A stretch of DNA of 64,000 nt from Bacteroides pyogenes DSM 20611 = JCM 6294 (GTDB taxonomy: Bacteria; Bacteroidota; Bacteroidia; Bacteroidales; Bacteroidaceae). The position numbers and the translations under genes are program-made. The DNA is taken from assembly GCF_000428105.1 (NCBI RefSeq), contig NZ_ATZH01000011.1, forward strand, positions 1 through 64,000, written 5' to 3'. Positions within the stretch are counted from its first letter, which is position 1. Each line of letters begins with the position of its first letter. Below are positions 18,430-27,367 of the stretch, piece after piece. The notes under the pieces are model-generated. The model was not told the DNA's origin and searched no databases. It was given only the letters and a program-made list of their open reading frames with translations.

Positions 18430-18473
18430 GAAAAAAATCAGTTGCCCGACAGAGTGCGTTCGGACAACTGATT
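18430..18473 (-). terminator. Terminator of nrdAB
   Basis: On the minus strand AATCAGTTGTCCGAA pairs with TCGGGCAACTGATT (one mismatch) and is followed by seven T, ending at 18430. It lies 200 bases past the end of nrdB. Between 18474 and 18672 I see no gene; between 18284 and 18429 only the ileS promoter region. Confidence 0.75.
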
Positions 18474-18672
18474 CAACTTTATTCAAGCAGAGCTTTATTT
18501 CAACAGAGTATTTATGTTGCAATGCATATTTCATTGTAAAACAGCGATATAACAGATTGAATAACATTCGGAATTATATACGATACAGAAAGGAGATAGA
18601 ATCGCTTTCCGAAGATTATGTTTTCTTTTTCCGGTATCGCCACTTTTTTCTCACAAACGATGCCGTAATCTG

Positions 18673-19725
18673 CTACAAGTCGTCTTCCAACGCGGTACTC
18701 TTTGCGTAAGCGGTGCTTTTCGCTTCGAAGAAATCGGTTTTCACCATGTTGGCATTCGAATATTGCGACACCCAATGCATGCTTTCCGGCTCTTTCCGGT
18801 TGTCTTCGTACAAAGGGTCGAAGCCGAGACTGCTCCAACGCAGATTTCCAAGGAAGCGAATGTAGTCGGCAATCATCTTCTTATTCAACCCTTGTATATG
18901 ATCACCTATCACATATTGCCCCCACTCTATTTCCTGCTGCACGCCTTCGCGCATCATGGCCTCGTACACTTTCACCTTATCGGGAGTGAACAAATCGGGC
19001 TCTTCTTTCTTCAGTTCCAGAATAATATTGCGGAACAACCAGAGATGCGTATTCTCATCACGGTTGATGTAGCGGATTTCCTGAGCCGATCCGGACATTT
19101 TCCCGTTGCGGCTGAGGTTGTAGAAAAACATAAAACCGCTGTAAAAGTAAATGCCTTCGAGAATATAATTGGCGATGAGCGTCTTCATGAGCGTAAACCC
19201 GTCCTGACTTTCCTGAAACTCGTTATAGCAGTTGCCGATAAACGTATTCCGCTTCAGCAGATGCTCGTCGGTCTTCCATTGATACAGAATTTCATTCCGT
19301 TCTTCGGGACTGCAAATCGTATCGAGCATATAGCTGTAGCTCTGACTGTGCACACACTCCTGAAACGCCTGAATATGAAGGCAAAGGTTCACCTCGTTGG
19401 CGGTGATATACTCGCTAATGGTTGGCAGGTTGTTGCTCTGCAAAGAATCGAGGAACACGAGGAAGCTCAGAATCTTGTCATACGCAGTCCGCTCCACTTT
19501 GTCCAGATGCGGATAGTCTTTGGTATCTTGCGTTAAGTTGATTTCTTCGGGTATCCAGAAGTTGTTCATCGCCTGACGATACCAATCGCTTACCCATTTA
19601 TAGCGCATGTTGTTGAAGTCGTTCAGATTGGTTGTATTTCCCCCGATCATTCGCCTCAGCCGTATTTCCGTGTCGCCCTGCGGATTGAAGAGGGCATTCT
19701 TCTTTAATTTCTTGATTTCCATCAT
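18673..19725 (-). CDS. nrdB: Ribonucleotide reductase class Ia, small (radical) subunit
   Basis: 350 residues. Ligands of the di-iron centre are visible: Asp in FLDSLQ, Glu and His in FQECVHSQSY, Glu in EGIYFYSGF, and Glu and His in RDENTHLW. The radical Tyr is the Y of HSQSY. It makes the tyrosyl radical needed by NrdA to reduce ribonucleoside diphosphates. The start follows the nrdA stop by 28 bases, so the two form an operon. Because the operon lies behind a cobalamin riboswitch, this oxygen-dependent enzyme is probably made when B12 is scarce. The C-terminal tail (STALEDDL) would bind the large subunit. Confidence 0.93.
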   Translation of the reverse strand: MMEIKKLKKNALFNPQGDTEIRLRRMIGGNTTNLNDFNNMRYKWVSDWYRQAMNNFWIPEEINLTQDTKDYPHLDKVERTAYDKILSFLVFLDSLQSNNLPTISEYITANEVNLCLHIQAFQECVHSQSYSYMLDTICSPEERNEILYQWKTDEHLLKRNTFIGNCYNEFQESQDGFTLMKTLIANYILEGIYFYSGFMFFYNLSRNGKMSGSAQEIRYINRDENTHLWLFRNIILELKKEEPDLFTPDKVKVYEAMMREGVQQEIEWGQYVIGDHIQGLNKKMIADYIRFLGNLRWSSLGFDPLYEDNRKEPESMHWVSQYSNANMVKTDFFEAKSTAYAKSTALEDDL

Positions 19726-19753
19726 TCTATTTCTTTTTTATTTTTCTTCTTCT

Positions 19754-22273
19754 TTAAGATGCACAGCTTTCGCATTCTTCCACTTCCAGCGATTTGCCGC
19801 GCACGTAATACAATGTTTTCACGCCGCACTCCCATGCCAGCAGATATAAATTAAGAACCTGCCTCATGCTGAAATCATTGGTTATATAAAGGTTCAGACT
19901 TTGAGATTGGTCGATATGCAGCTGCCGAATGCCGGCGGCGCGGATACTCCATTGCTGGTCGATCAAGTAAGCTCCTTTGTACATCCAGAAAGTCTTGTCG
20001 GACAAAGCCGGAGCCACACGGGGAAGCATCGCCCCTTTCTTCTCCTCCAGAAAGAAACGTTTCATTACCGGATCGATACCTGCCGTAGTTCCCGCAATGA
20101 TGCCGGTGCTGCTGGTAGGAGCGATGGCAAGCAAATAAGCGTTTCGCATGCCGCATGCGGCAACCTTTACCGCCAGTTCGTTCCAAGCCTGCGAAACGTA
20201 CCCCCGTTTGGAGAAATAAGCTCCGGTCTGCCAGTCGCTTCCTTCGAAATAAGCATAGCTTCCTTTTTCTTTAGCCAGCTCGGCACTTGCTTCGATAGCG
20301 GCATAGTTGATGTTTTCGAATACCCTATCGGCAAAGCGGAGGTGCTCTTCGCTCTCCCACGCAATGCCGCGAATGGCCAAAGCATGATGATAACCGCTCA
20401 CTCCCAGTCCGATGCTGCGATAGCGATGATTCGTTATCTTAGCATATGGAAGGGGATAAAAGTTCAGATCGATCACGTTATCGAGTGCGCGCACCACTGT
20501 TGCCACCTTCTCTTTCATCTGCGCTTTGTCTTCCAACGGCAGGTGTCCCAACGACAGGCTGGCGAGGTTGCATACGACAAAGTCGCCGGGACGGACAGTA
20601 TTCACCACTATCGTATCGCCCTCTTCCGAGCGGATTTCGGTGGAAACCGTTTCTATGGGCGACATATTCTGGGCGATTTCCGTACACAGGTTCGAACAAT
20701 AAATAATGCCGCGGTGGTTGTTCGGATTGGCCCGGTTCACCGTATCGCGGTTGAACGTGAACGGAGTGCCCGTTTCGACCGCCGATCGCAACGTCAGCCT
20801 CACGATATCCTTAATGCTGATGGTACGCTTGGAGATGCGGGCATCTTTCACACAATCCAGATATCTTTTCTCCCACTCTTTCCCGTAATAATCTTCCAGA
20901 CAATAACCTTTGATTTTCAGAATCTCATTGGGGCAGAATAAATGCCAAGTCTGGTTCAGATCCTCTTTCGCCATTTTCCAAAAGAGGTCGGGGTAGCAAA
21001 CGGCCGGGAAGATGTCGTGCGCTTTCATGCGGTCGTCTCCGTTGTTCGTGCGGAGCTGTAAAAATTCGGGCAGGTCTTTGTGCCAAACATCGAGATAGAC
21101 GGCTACGGCACCTTGCCTCATACCCAGCTGATCGACCGCAACAGCCGTATCATTGACCAGCTTCATCCAGCGAATGACTCCGCCCGCCACTCCTTTAAAG
21201 CCACGAATGTCACCGCCTGCAGCGCGAACCTTGCCGAAGTACAGCCCCATTCCACCGCCGAACTTGCTGACCATCGCAAAGTTGTCGATGCTCCGGTAGA
21301 TTCCTTCCAGACTGTCGGGAACCGTATCGATGAAGCAACTGGAAAGCTGGTGGTAAGGTTTACGCGCATTAGCCAGCGTTGGCGTAGCCATCGTCACTTC
21401 CAGTTTGCTAAGCAAGTCGTAGAACTTACGAACCCACTGAAGCCTGTCGTTCTTTTCGGGCATCGCCAGATGCAAGGCTATGCCCAGGTACATTTCCTGT
21501 ACCGACTCCACCGGCTCATGCGAATGGGTACGGATGAGATAACGCTTCGCTAATAAATCCAGTCCCGAATAGTTCAGCAACTTATCCCGTTCGGGCTGCA
21601 TAAAGCCGGCGGCCTCCTCAATCTCTTCCTGCGAATACGTATTGAGTATATAGCTGCCATACAACCCTTCTTCCGTAAGATAGCGCAATTTGTCGTAGAA
21701 AGAACCGATTCCCGCGGCTTCGGCTTGCCGTTCGAGCTTTGCCTTCAACTGATGGGCGAGCAAGCGCGCGGCGATGAATTCCCATGAAGGCGCATCCTGC
21801 GTAGTAAGTTCCACAGCCGCTTTGATAAGCGCTTCCAATCGTTCGCCGGACGACATCTCCGGTTTGCAAAAGCCGGAAAATTTCTCGGCAAGTGCAGCCG
21901 GATTGTATTCGTTCTCCGGAAAATCCGCCTGTATGCCCTTTAGCACATGCGTAATGCTTTCATCACGCAGTTCGTCTGCAATATGATTCAACGCTTTTCT
22001 ACGTTCCGTCCGTTGCCAGCGATACAGGATATAGTTTTTCGCCTCGGCGTAGAAACCGTGCTCCATCAAAACTTTTTCCACCTCATCCTGAATCTTTTCT
22101 ACGCTGCGGTTGTCTATGTGGCTGCGGACAAACGTTTCCACCTCGTCGGCCATAGCGTAAATGATCTGATCGGCGACTTGCTGCCCGGTGCTTGAGAAAC
22201 TTTTTCGCATGGCGACGGCAATCTTCTCTTTCTCATAAAGCTCCGTCGTCCCATTTCTCTTGATTATTTCCAT
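19754..22273 (-). CDS. nrdA: Ribonucleotide reductase class Ia, large (catalytic) subunit
   Basis: 839 residues. An ATP-cone (residues of about 1-95: IIKRNGTTELYEKEKIAVAM) gives dATP feedback control. The active site shows QLSSCFIDTVPDS (redox Cys) and CSNLCTEI (Asn, radical Cys, Glu). The C-terminal CESC pair is the thioredoxin- or glutaredoxin-reducible tail. It reduces ribonucleoside diphosphates to deoxy forms in the cytosol with NrdB. The 5' leader carries a cobalamin riboswitch, which predicts repression by B12 and therefore the existence of a B12-dependent class II enzyme elsewhere in the genome (inference). Confidence 0.95.
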   Translation of the reverse strand: MEIIKRNGTTELYEKEKIAVAMRKSFSSTGQQVADQIIYAMADEVETFVRSHIDNRSVEKIQDEVEKVLMEHGFYAEAKNYILYRWQRTERRKALNHIADELRDESITHVLKGIQADFPENEYNPAALAEKFSGFCKPEMSSGERLEALIKAAVELTTQDAPSWEFIAARLLAHQLKAKLERQAEAAGIGSFYDKLRYLTEEGLYGSYILNTYSQEEIEEAAGFMQPERDKLLNYSGLDLLAKRYLIRTHSHEPVESVQEMYLGIALHLAMPEKNDRLQWVRKFYDLLSKLEVTMATPTLANARKPYHQLSSCFIDTVPDSLEGIYRSIDNFAMVSKFGGGMGLYFGKVRAAGGDIRGFKGVAGGVIRWMKLVNDTAVAVDQLGMRQGAVAVYLDVWHKDLPEFLQLRTNNGDDRMKAHDIFPAVCYPDLFWKMAKEDLNQTWHLFCPNEILKIKGYCLEDYYGKEWEKRYLDCVKDARISKRTISIKDIVRLTLRSAVETGTPFTFNRDTVNRANPNNHRGIIYCSNLCTEIAQNMSPIETVSTEIRSEEGDTIVVNTVRPGDFVVCNLASLSLGHLPLEDKAQMKEKVATVVRALDNVIDLNFYPLPYAKITNHRYRSIGLGVSGYHHALAIRGIAWESEEHLRFADRVFENINYAAIEASAELAKEKGSYAYFEGSDWQTGAYFSKRGYVSQAWNELAVKVAACGMRNAYLLAIAPTSSTGIIAGTTAGIDPVMKRFFLEEKKGAMLPRVAPALSDKTFWMYKGAYLIDQQWSIRAAGIRQLHIDQSQSLNLYITNDFSMRQVLNLYLLAWECGVKTLYYVRGKSLEVEECESCAS

Positions 22274-22336
22274 GAAATGTTTTTAATGAATTATGAAATC
22301 TTTCGCACTGCTTCCCTATCCCACGAGTAGAAACAG

Positions 22337-22540
22337 CCTTTGATGAACGGCAGGTCTTCTGACTGACTCCTCATTTCCGACGCCTTCCCGGCGCTTCGTC
22401 TCCTCGAAGCAGCCAGTGGCCATTATAGTATTTATCGTAATTTATAAAAACGGAGTTTCACAGCAGCGGGACTGTCCGGGATTTGCACCCGATTCCCTTT
22501 TCATCCGGATAGAGGAAGAACTCTGCCCGGAACCAATTCG
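22337..22540 (-). ncRNA. Cobalamin riboswitch in the nrdAB leader
   Basis: Read on the minus strand, all conserved blocks of the cobalamin aptamer appear in order: GGTTCC, then GGGAATCGGGTGCAAATCCC, GACAGTCCCGCTGCTGTGAA, GCCACTGG, GGGAAGGCG, and the B12 box AGTCAGAAGACCTGCC. The aptamer ends about 65 bases before the nrdA start at 22273. Known from other bacteria: B12 riboswitches repress B12-independent isozymes, including class I ribonucleotide reductase. No strong terminator hairpin is evident between the B12 box and the start codon, so control may be at translation or through a start-site-sequestering helix. Confidence 0.93.
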
Positions 22541-22544
22541 GCAA

Positions 22545-22552
22545 CAAAGATA
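22545..22552 (-). promoter_or_regulatory. -7 element of the riboswitch-nrdAB operon
   Basis: The minus strand reads TATCTTTG, placing transcription start near 22538, right at the beginning of the riboswitch. The element lies within 20 bases of the 3' end of the preceding gene. No -33 TTTG is obvious. Confidence 0.65.
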
Positions 22553-22563
22553 ATGGAATTTAG

Positions 22564-24102
22564 TTATTTCTTATATCTTACTTCATACAAATCATTTCTG
22601 CGATCTTTCAAATTACGCACGCTTCCGTAAGTATGAAGTTCGTTCAGCAAATCAAGGTCTACGTCCGAAACCAAAATCATTTCCGTATTCGGTGTCGCTT
22701 CCGCACGTTTCCCGTCTGTAGGGAAAGGGAAGTCGCACGGAGTAAACACTCCCGACTGCGCATATTGGATATCCATGTTATGTACACGCGGAAGATTACC
22801 CACAGAACCGGCAATCACCACAAAACATTCGTTTTCGATGGCACGTGCCTGGGCGCAGGCACGAACACGGGAATAGGCATTTTGCGTATCTGTTACAAAC
22901 GGAACAAACAAAATCTGCATGCCTTGATCGGCCATCAATCGCGAAAGTTCGGGAAACTCCACATCGTAGCAAATCAATACACCGATTCTGGCACAATCGG
23001 TGTCGAAGGTTCTCAAAGATTTTCCGCCCCTTAGTCCCCAGCTTTTGATTTCGTCCGGAGTAACATGCAATTTCTCATACATTTCATACGTCCCGTCACG
23101 GCGGCAAAGAAAGCCAACGTTATACAACATTCCGTCTTCCTTCAGCAATGGCATGCTGCCGGTAATGATATTGATGTTGTAGCTGATGGCCAGATTGACG
23201 AATCGCTCGCGAATTTCCTCGGTATATCCCGCCAGCCCGCGAATGGCTTGCGATTCGCCCTGATCATTATATTTAGACATCAGCGGAGCGTTGAAATATT
23301 CGGGGAAAAGAATAAAATCGCTCTTATAATCGGATACCGCATCTACAAAAAACTCTACTTGTTCGAACAGGTCATCCAATGTATGATAGCTGCGCATCTG
23401 CCATTGCACCAAGCCTACGCGAACGGTCGTCTTAGGCGATATGTATTCCTGAGTAGGCGCCTGATAATAAATATTGTCCCATTGCAGCAAACAGGCGTAA
23501 TGCTTCGATTCTTCATCATTGGGCAAGTAGTTTGTCATAACCTTGCGAACGTGAAAATCATTAGACAGTTGGAAAGTCAACACCGGGTCGTATATTTCAC
23601 GCTGCCGCACGCGCGCGATATACTCTTTCGGACGCATCCGATCGGCATATTTATAGTAATTCGGAATGCGACCGCCAAACATGATCGCTTTTAAATTCAA
23701 CGTTTCACAAAGCTCTTTGCGATATTCGTACATGCGGCGGGCCAGTCGCAGACCGCGGTATTCGGGATGGATAAAGACTTCAATTCCATATAGAATATTG
23801 CCGTTGGGATTATGCGTGTTAAATGTTTCTTTGCCTGTGACTTGGGCGTATGTATGATCGTTCTTCACTTTATCATAATCGACAATGATAGACAACGCAC
23901 AGCCGACAATCTTATTGTCCACAATAGTGACAATCTGACCTTCCGGGAAAATTCGAATCAGAGTTTCGATTTGCCGGCGTGTCCAAAAAACGTCACTCCC
24001 TCCCGAATAAACACGAGTAAATGATTGGGACAATTGCGAATAATCTTCTATCTGAAGATTTCTAAGTTCCACTTTATTAATTTTAATCGGATGCTGTTCC
24101 AT
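22564..24102 (-). CDS. Fused GNAT acetyltransferase and carbon-nitrogen hydrolase
   Basis: 512 residues. The N-terminal part (to about 190) is a GNAT domain with an acetyl-CoA loop in HPEYRGLRLARRMYEYR. The C-terminal part (about 215-505) is a nitrilase-type hydrolase with the Glu-Lys-Cys triad: Glu in LFPEYFN, Lys in YEKLHVTPDE, Cys in LICYDVEFPE. The fusion is found in several phyla; the substrate is unknown, presumably an amide. The start at 24102 (MEQHPIKINK) is supported by the -7 element TATATTTG on the minus strand at 24130-24137, which rules out the upstream start at 24132. Confidence 0.9.
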   Translation of the reverse strand: MEQHPIKINKVELRNLQIEDYSQLSQSFTRVYSGGSDVFWTRRQIETLIRIFPEGQIVTIVDNKIVGCALSIIVDYDKVKNDHTYAQVTGKETFNTHNPNGNILYGIEVFIHPEYRGLRLARRMYEYRKELCETLNLKAIMFGGRIPNYYKYADRMRPKEYIARVRQREIYDPVLTFQLSNDFHVRKVMTNYLPNDEESKHYACLLQWDNIYYQAPTQEYISPKTTVRVGLVQWQMRSYHTLDDLFEQVEFFVDAVSDYKSDFILFPEYFNAPLMSKYNDQGESQAIRGLAGYTEEIRERFVNLAISYNINIITGSMPLLKEDGMLYNVGFLCRRDGTYEMYEKLHVTPDEIKSWGLRGGKSLRTFDTDCARIGVLICYDVEFPELSRLMADQGMQILFVPFVTDTQNAYSRVRACAQARAIENECFVVIAGSVGNLPRVHNMDIQYAQSGVFTPCDFPFPTDGKRAEATPNTEMILVSDVDLDLLNELHTYGSVRNLKDRRNDLYEVRYKK

Positions 24103-24325
24103 GACATATATATTTAGTAGGTATAAAAGCAAATATACGAATTATACTTATCAATTGCACATACTTCATAGAGAAAGTTAGAAATACCCGCAAAGCACCA
24201 CCGGTAAATCTAATTTGGAGAAAAAAAACGACATAGATTGAAGCTCTTCATGCTGCTTCTCCCCAAAATCTGTTTGACATTTTCTTCTTTTTCTCTATCT
24301 TTACCGCAAATCTGCAAACAGCGAA

Positions 24326-25120
24326 ATGAAAAGTCATCCGGTCATTTTATCCATTGCCGGTTCCGACTGCTCCGGAGGAGCCGGAATACAGGCGGACATG
24401 AAGACAATCTCGGCATTGGGCGGGTATGCGGCAACCGCCATCACGGCGATTACCGTACAGAACACGTGGGGCGTAGCGGCGGTATATCCGGTTCCTGCGG
24501 ATGTCGTACGCGGGCAAATAGAAGCGGTAATGGATGATCTGAAGCCTTCCGCCGTGAAAATCGGGATGATTTATGACGCCGATATGGTAGGAACCATAGC
24601 CGCCTGCCTGCGGAAATACCGTCCGGCACACGTTGTTTACGACCCGGTAATGGTATCTACCAGCGGAAAGAGGCTGATGACGGAAGAGGCCGTAGGAAGG
24701 GTGAAGCAGGAATTGTTGCCCCTCACCACCCTTGTCACGCCGAATCTTAACGAGGCGGAAATCCTTTCCGGCGAAACGGCGGAGGGCCTGCAAGAGATGC
24801 GGGAGGTTGCCCGCAAGTTGGCAGATACTTACCATACTTCGGTGTTGATAAAAGGAGGACATCTGCCGGGCGACAAGGCGTGCGACCTGCTTTGCGCCTC
24901 GGGCACAACGTTCGGCTACGAGCAACCGAAGATAGAAAGCCGCAATCTGCACGGAACGGGATGCACGCTTTCTTCCGCCATAGCCACCTATCTTGCGCGG
25001 GGATGTTCTTTGCAAGATTCGGTGCGGCAGGCGAAAGACTACATCACCCGCTCCATCCTCGCCGCAAAGGAACTCAACATCGGACACGGCAACGGTCCGT
25101 TGTGGCATTTCCATAAGTGA
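24326..25120 (+). CDS. thiD: Hydroxymethylpyrimidine/phosphomethylpyrimidine kinase
   Basis: 264 residues of the ribokinase fold: ILSIAGSDCSGGAGIQADMKT at the N-terminus (substrate site), VYDPVMVSTSG in the middle, and the anion-hole motif LHGTGCTLSSAIA near residue 210. It phosphorylates HMP and HMP-P in thiamine synthesis. The preceding 220 bases show no TPP riboswitch (no CTGAGA or ACCTGATC block). Codon use is more GC-rich than in the first 8 kb of the window. It is followed by fabD, which has its own promoter. Confidence 0.93.
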   Translation: MKSHPVILSIAGSDCSGGAGIQADMKTISALGGYAATAITAITVQNTWGVAAVYPVPADVVRGQIEAVMDDLKPSAVKIGMIYDADMVGTIAACLRKYRPAHVVYDPVMVSTSGKRLMTEEAVGRVKQELLPLTTLVTPNLNEAEILSGETAEGLQEMREVARKLADTYHTSVLIKGGHLPGDKACDLLCASGTTFGYEQPKIESRNLHGTGCTLSSAIATYLARGCSLQDSVRQAKDYITRSILAAKELNIGHGNGPLWHFHK

Positions 25121-25139
25121 ATTGCATAAAAAGCGGTTT

Positions 25140-25174
25140 TTTGTGCCGCCGTATTGTAAAAAAGTATACCTTTG
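25140..25174 (+). promoter_or_regulatory. Promoter of fabD
   Basis: TACCTTTG at 25167-25174 matches the -7 consensus; a TTTG at 25140-25143 lies 23 bases upstream, a little far for a -33 element. Confidence 0.55.
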
Positions 25175-25210
25175 CGATGCAATTAACAATAAATTAAAAA
25201 TAGAAAAGAC

Positions 25211-26098
25211 ATGAAAGCATTCGTATTTCCCGGTCAAGGCGCCCAATTTGTCGGAATGGGCAAAGACCTGTATGAGAATTCAGCTTTAGCAAAGGACTTG
25301 TTTGAAAAAGCCAATGGTATCCTCGGATACCGTATCACAGATATTATGTTCGAAGGAACGGAGGAAGACCTCCGTCAGACAAAGGTAACCCAGCCTGCCG
25401 TGTTCCTGCATTCGGTTATCTCTGCGCTTTGCATGGGCGACGACTTCAAACCTGAAATGACCGCCGGGCATTCGCTCGGAGAGTTTTCGGCATTGGTGGC
25501 CGCCGGCGCGCTGAGCTTCGAAGACGGTTTGAAGCTGGTTTACGCACGTGCGATGGCGATGCAGAAAGCCTGCGAGAAAACGCCTTCTACAATGGCAGCC
25601 ATCCTTGCGTTGCCCGACGAAAAGGTGGAAGAGATCTGCGCCTCAGTGTCTGCGGAAGACGAAGTGTGCGTGGCTGCCAACTACAACTGCCCGGGACAAA
25701 TCGTAATTTCCGGTTCGGTTCCCGGCATCGAAAAGGCGTGCGAACTGATGAAAGCAGCCGGAGCCAAACGCGCGTTGCCGTTGAAAGTCGGCGGAGCGTT
25801 TCATTCTCCGTTGATGGATCCGGCAAAGATAGAACTCGCCGCAGCCATTAATGCCACCCATTTCCACACTCCGAAATGCCCGGTATACCAAAACGTAGAC
25901 GCTTTGCCGCACACCGATCCGGAGGAAATCAAGCAGAATCTGGTGGCGCAACTCACCGCTCCCGTACGTTGGACACAGACTGTTGTAAAAATGATAGCCG
26001 ACGGTGCGACAGACTTCACCGAGTGCGGTCCCGGCGCAGTGCTTCAAGGGTTGATTAAAAAGATCGACTCTACCGCAAATGCGCACGGTATCGAATAA
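25211..26098 (+). CDS. fabD: Malonyl-CoA:ACP transacylase
   Basis: 295 residues. The motifs are FPGQGAQFVGMGKDLY at the start, the nucleophile in GHSLGEFSAL, and the catalytic His in GGAFHSPLM. It transfers malonyl from CoA to acyl carrier protein for fatty-acid synthesis in the cytosol. It stands alone here, not in a fab cluster. A hairpin terminator follows at 26310-26369. Confidence 0.95.
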   Translation: MKAFVFPGQGAQFVGMGKDLYENSALAKDLFEKANGILGYRITDIMFEGTEEDLRQTKVTQPAVFLHSVISALCMGDDFKPEMTAGHSLGEFSALVAAGALSFEDGLKLVYARAMAMQKACEKTPSTMAAILALPDEKVEEICASVSAEDEVCVAANYNCPGQIVISGSVPGIEKACELMKAAGAKRALPLKVGGAFHSPLMDPAKIELAAAINATHFHTPKCPVYQNVDALPHTDPEEIKQNLVAQLTAPVRWTQTVVKMIADGATDFTECGPGAVLQGLIKKIDSTANAHGIE

Positions 26099-26309
26099 AC
26101 AGGCGTAACTTCGGGAGATTCGTTTCGCCGAAAAGCAAACCGGCTCGAAACCAAGCGAGAAGCGGCAGAGGGTGAAAAAAGATTTTGCGGGAAACGAAAA
26201 ACGAATCGGCGGGGAACCTGACGAGAAATTTCCCAAACGCGCAACGTGGATTGATACAATAATCACAAGATTTATAAGCGAGTGATTATGAAGTTTCCAA
26301 TTTTACTCC

Positions 26310-26374
26310 ATGCGGATTTATACAATCACCGCAAGCTCAAGGGCTTGTCTCCTATGTATAAATCCGCATTTTTC
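26310..26374 (+). terminator. Long hairpin downstream of fabD
   Basis: ATGCGGATTTATAC at 26310-26323 pairs perfectly (14 bp) with 26356-26369, and TTTTTC follows. A smaller hairpin (CAAGCtcaagGGCTTG) sits in the loop. The stem resembles that at 8788-8849 (shared GCnGATTTAnAC). Confidence 0.7.
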
Positions 26375-26550
26375 TGTTTCCGCCATACGGAATCCCCTTA
26401 CTTCCGCTGCTTCACCGGATTCGTCCCGTCGGTTTTAAAAGTCGTGCTTTGTGCCGGTAAAACCTAACGTTCCATCCGGTTAGAAACTCTTTCCGGATGG
26501 ACGAAAACCCGGCGCAGGACAGATGAAAATTCCACCTGCTCTTAAATAGA

Positions 26551-26704
26551 GAGTCTATTGGGGCCGAATAGAAGTTCTGTTTACTCCGGACAGAAGCTCT
26601 GCTTTCGAAGAATAGCGCCTCTGATTTCACAGAACAACCTCTCTGATTTCGAAGAATAACGTCTCTGCTCTCGCAGAATAACCCCTCTGATTTCGCAGAA
26701 CAGA
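26551..26704. repeat. Degenerate 22-bp tandem repeat (array C) in a 1.27-kb gap
   Basis: Seven 22-base units are readable at 26551, 26573, 26595, 26617, 26639, 26661 and 26683; the clearest have the core CTCTGATTTCGCAGAA. More degenerate units seem to continue to about 26850. The whole interval 26099-27367 has no convincing gene: open frames in it are serine-rich, low in complexity and without family features. It therefore looks like an old, decaying repeat region between fabD and the patatin gene. Confidence 0.75.
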
Positions 26705-27367
26705 GCTTTGGCTTTCATCAGTGAGAAGCTCTGTTTTCACCCGGCAAAAGCTCTACATCACCTGGACAGAGTCTTCGTTTTTAATCCGACAAAGTGATAG
26801 CTTTCATCAAAAGCCTGCCGATTCAGTCCGGCAGAATCATGCTCTTTCTTCCAGACAAAGTTTGTCTACGAGCACACCTATTTCAACACATCCCGCAGAG
26901 AATCACACTTTTTCGGGAAAAATCTCCCCGCTTCAAACCGGCAAAACCCCTGTTCCGTTCCCGAAAAAAGCAACGCCCCAATTTGGAACACTTCTGTTTG
27001 TTCAAAACCTGTTCTTCTCAAGTTTCCCGGAAAATCTTGTTTCAGACTGCTGCGCCTCTGTTTCTTTCCCCAAAAAGAAGATGAATGAGGCATCCCTCTC
27101 CTCCATCGCATCCAAAATCTGCCGCAAATCCGCCGATCCATCACCCTCGAAGAGGGCTTTCGGCAGCATACTTCCACTCGGAATACGTATTGCCGCCCGA
27201 TTCACAGCGCAGAAAACCTCAAACAACACCATATCATCGCAGTTTCAACCGTATATCCGTTCGGCCGGATTGCAAATCGGACAAAAAACTATCTCCTATC
27301 CTTCCGTTACTTTCAATAAATTCATTAAATTCGTGGCGAAGTAAATGAAAAGCAAGAGTAGTTAGTT

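Noticed and set aside
24103..24325. TPP riboswitch before thiD
   Set aside because: No conserved CTGAGA or ACCTGATC blocks and no aptamer-like stems in this interval.
24347..25246. A 299-residue open frame antisense to thiD
   Set aside because: It mirrors the codon pattern of thiD, which has full catalytic motifs; the antisense product has none. Similar antisense frames over ileS, nrdA, tamL and glgB were dropped for the same reason.
26721..27344. A 207-residue open frame in the fabD-patatin gap
   Set aside because: Serine-rich, low-complexity translation built from degenerate 22-bp repeats; other frames and the opposite strand are equally open; no family feature or ribosome-binding site.
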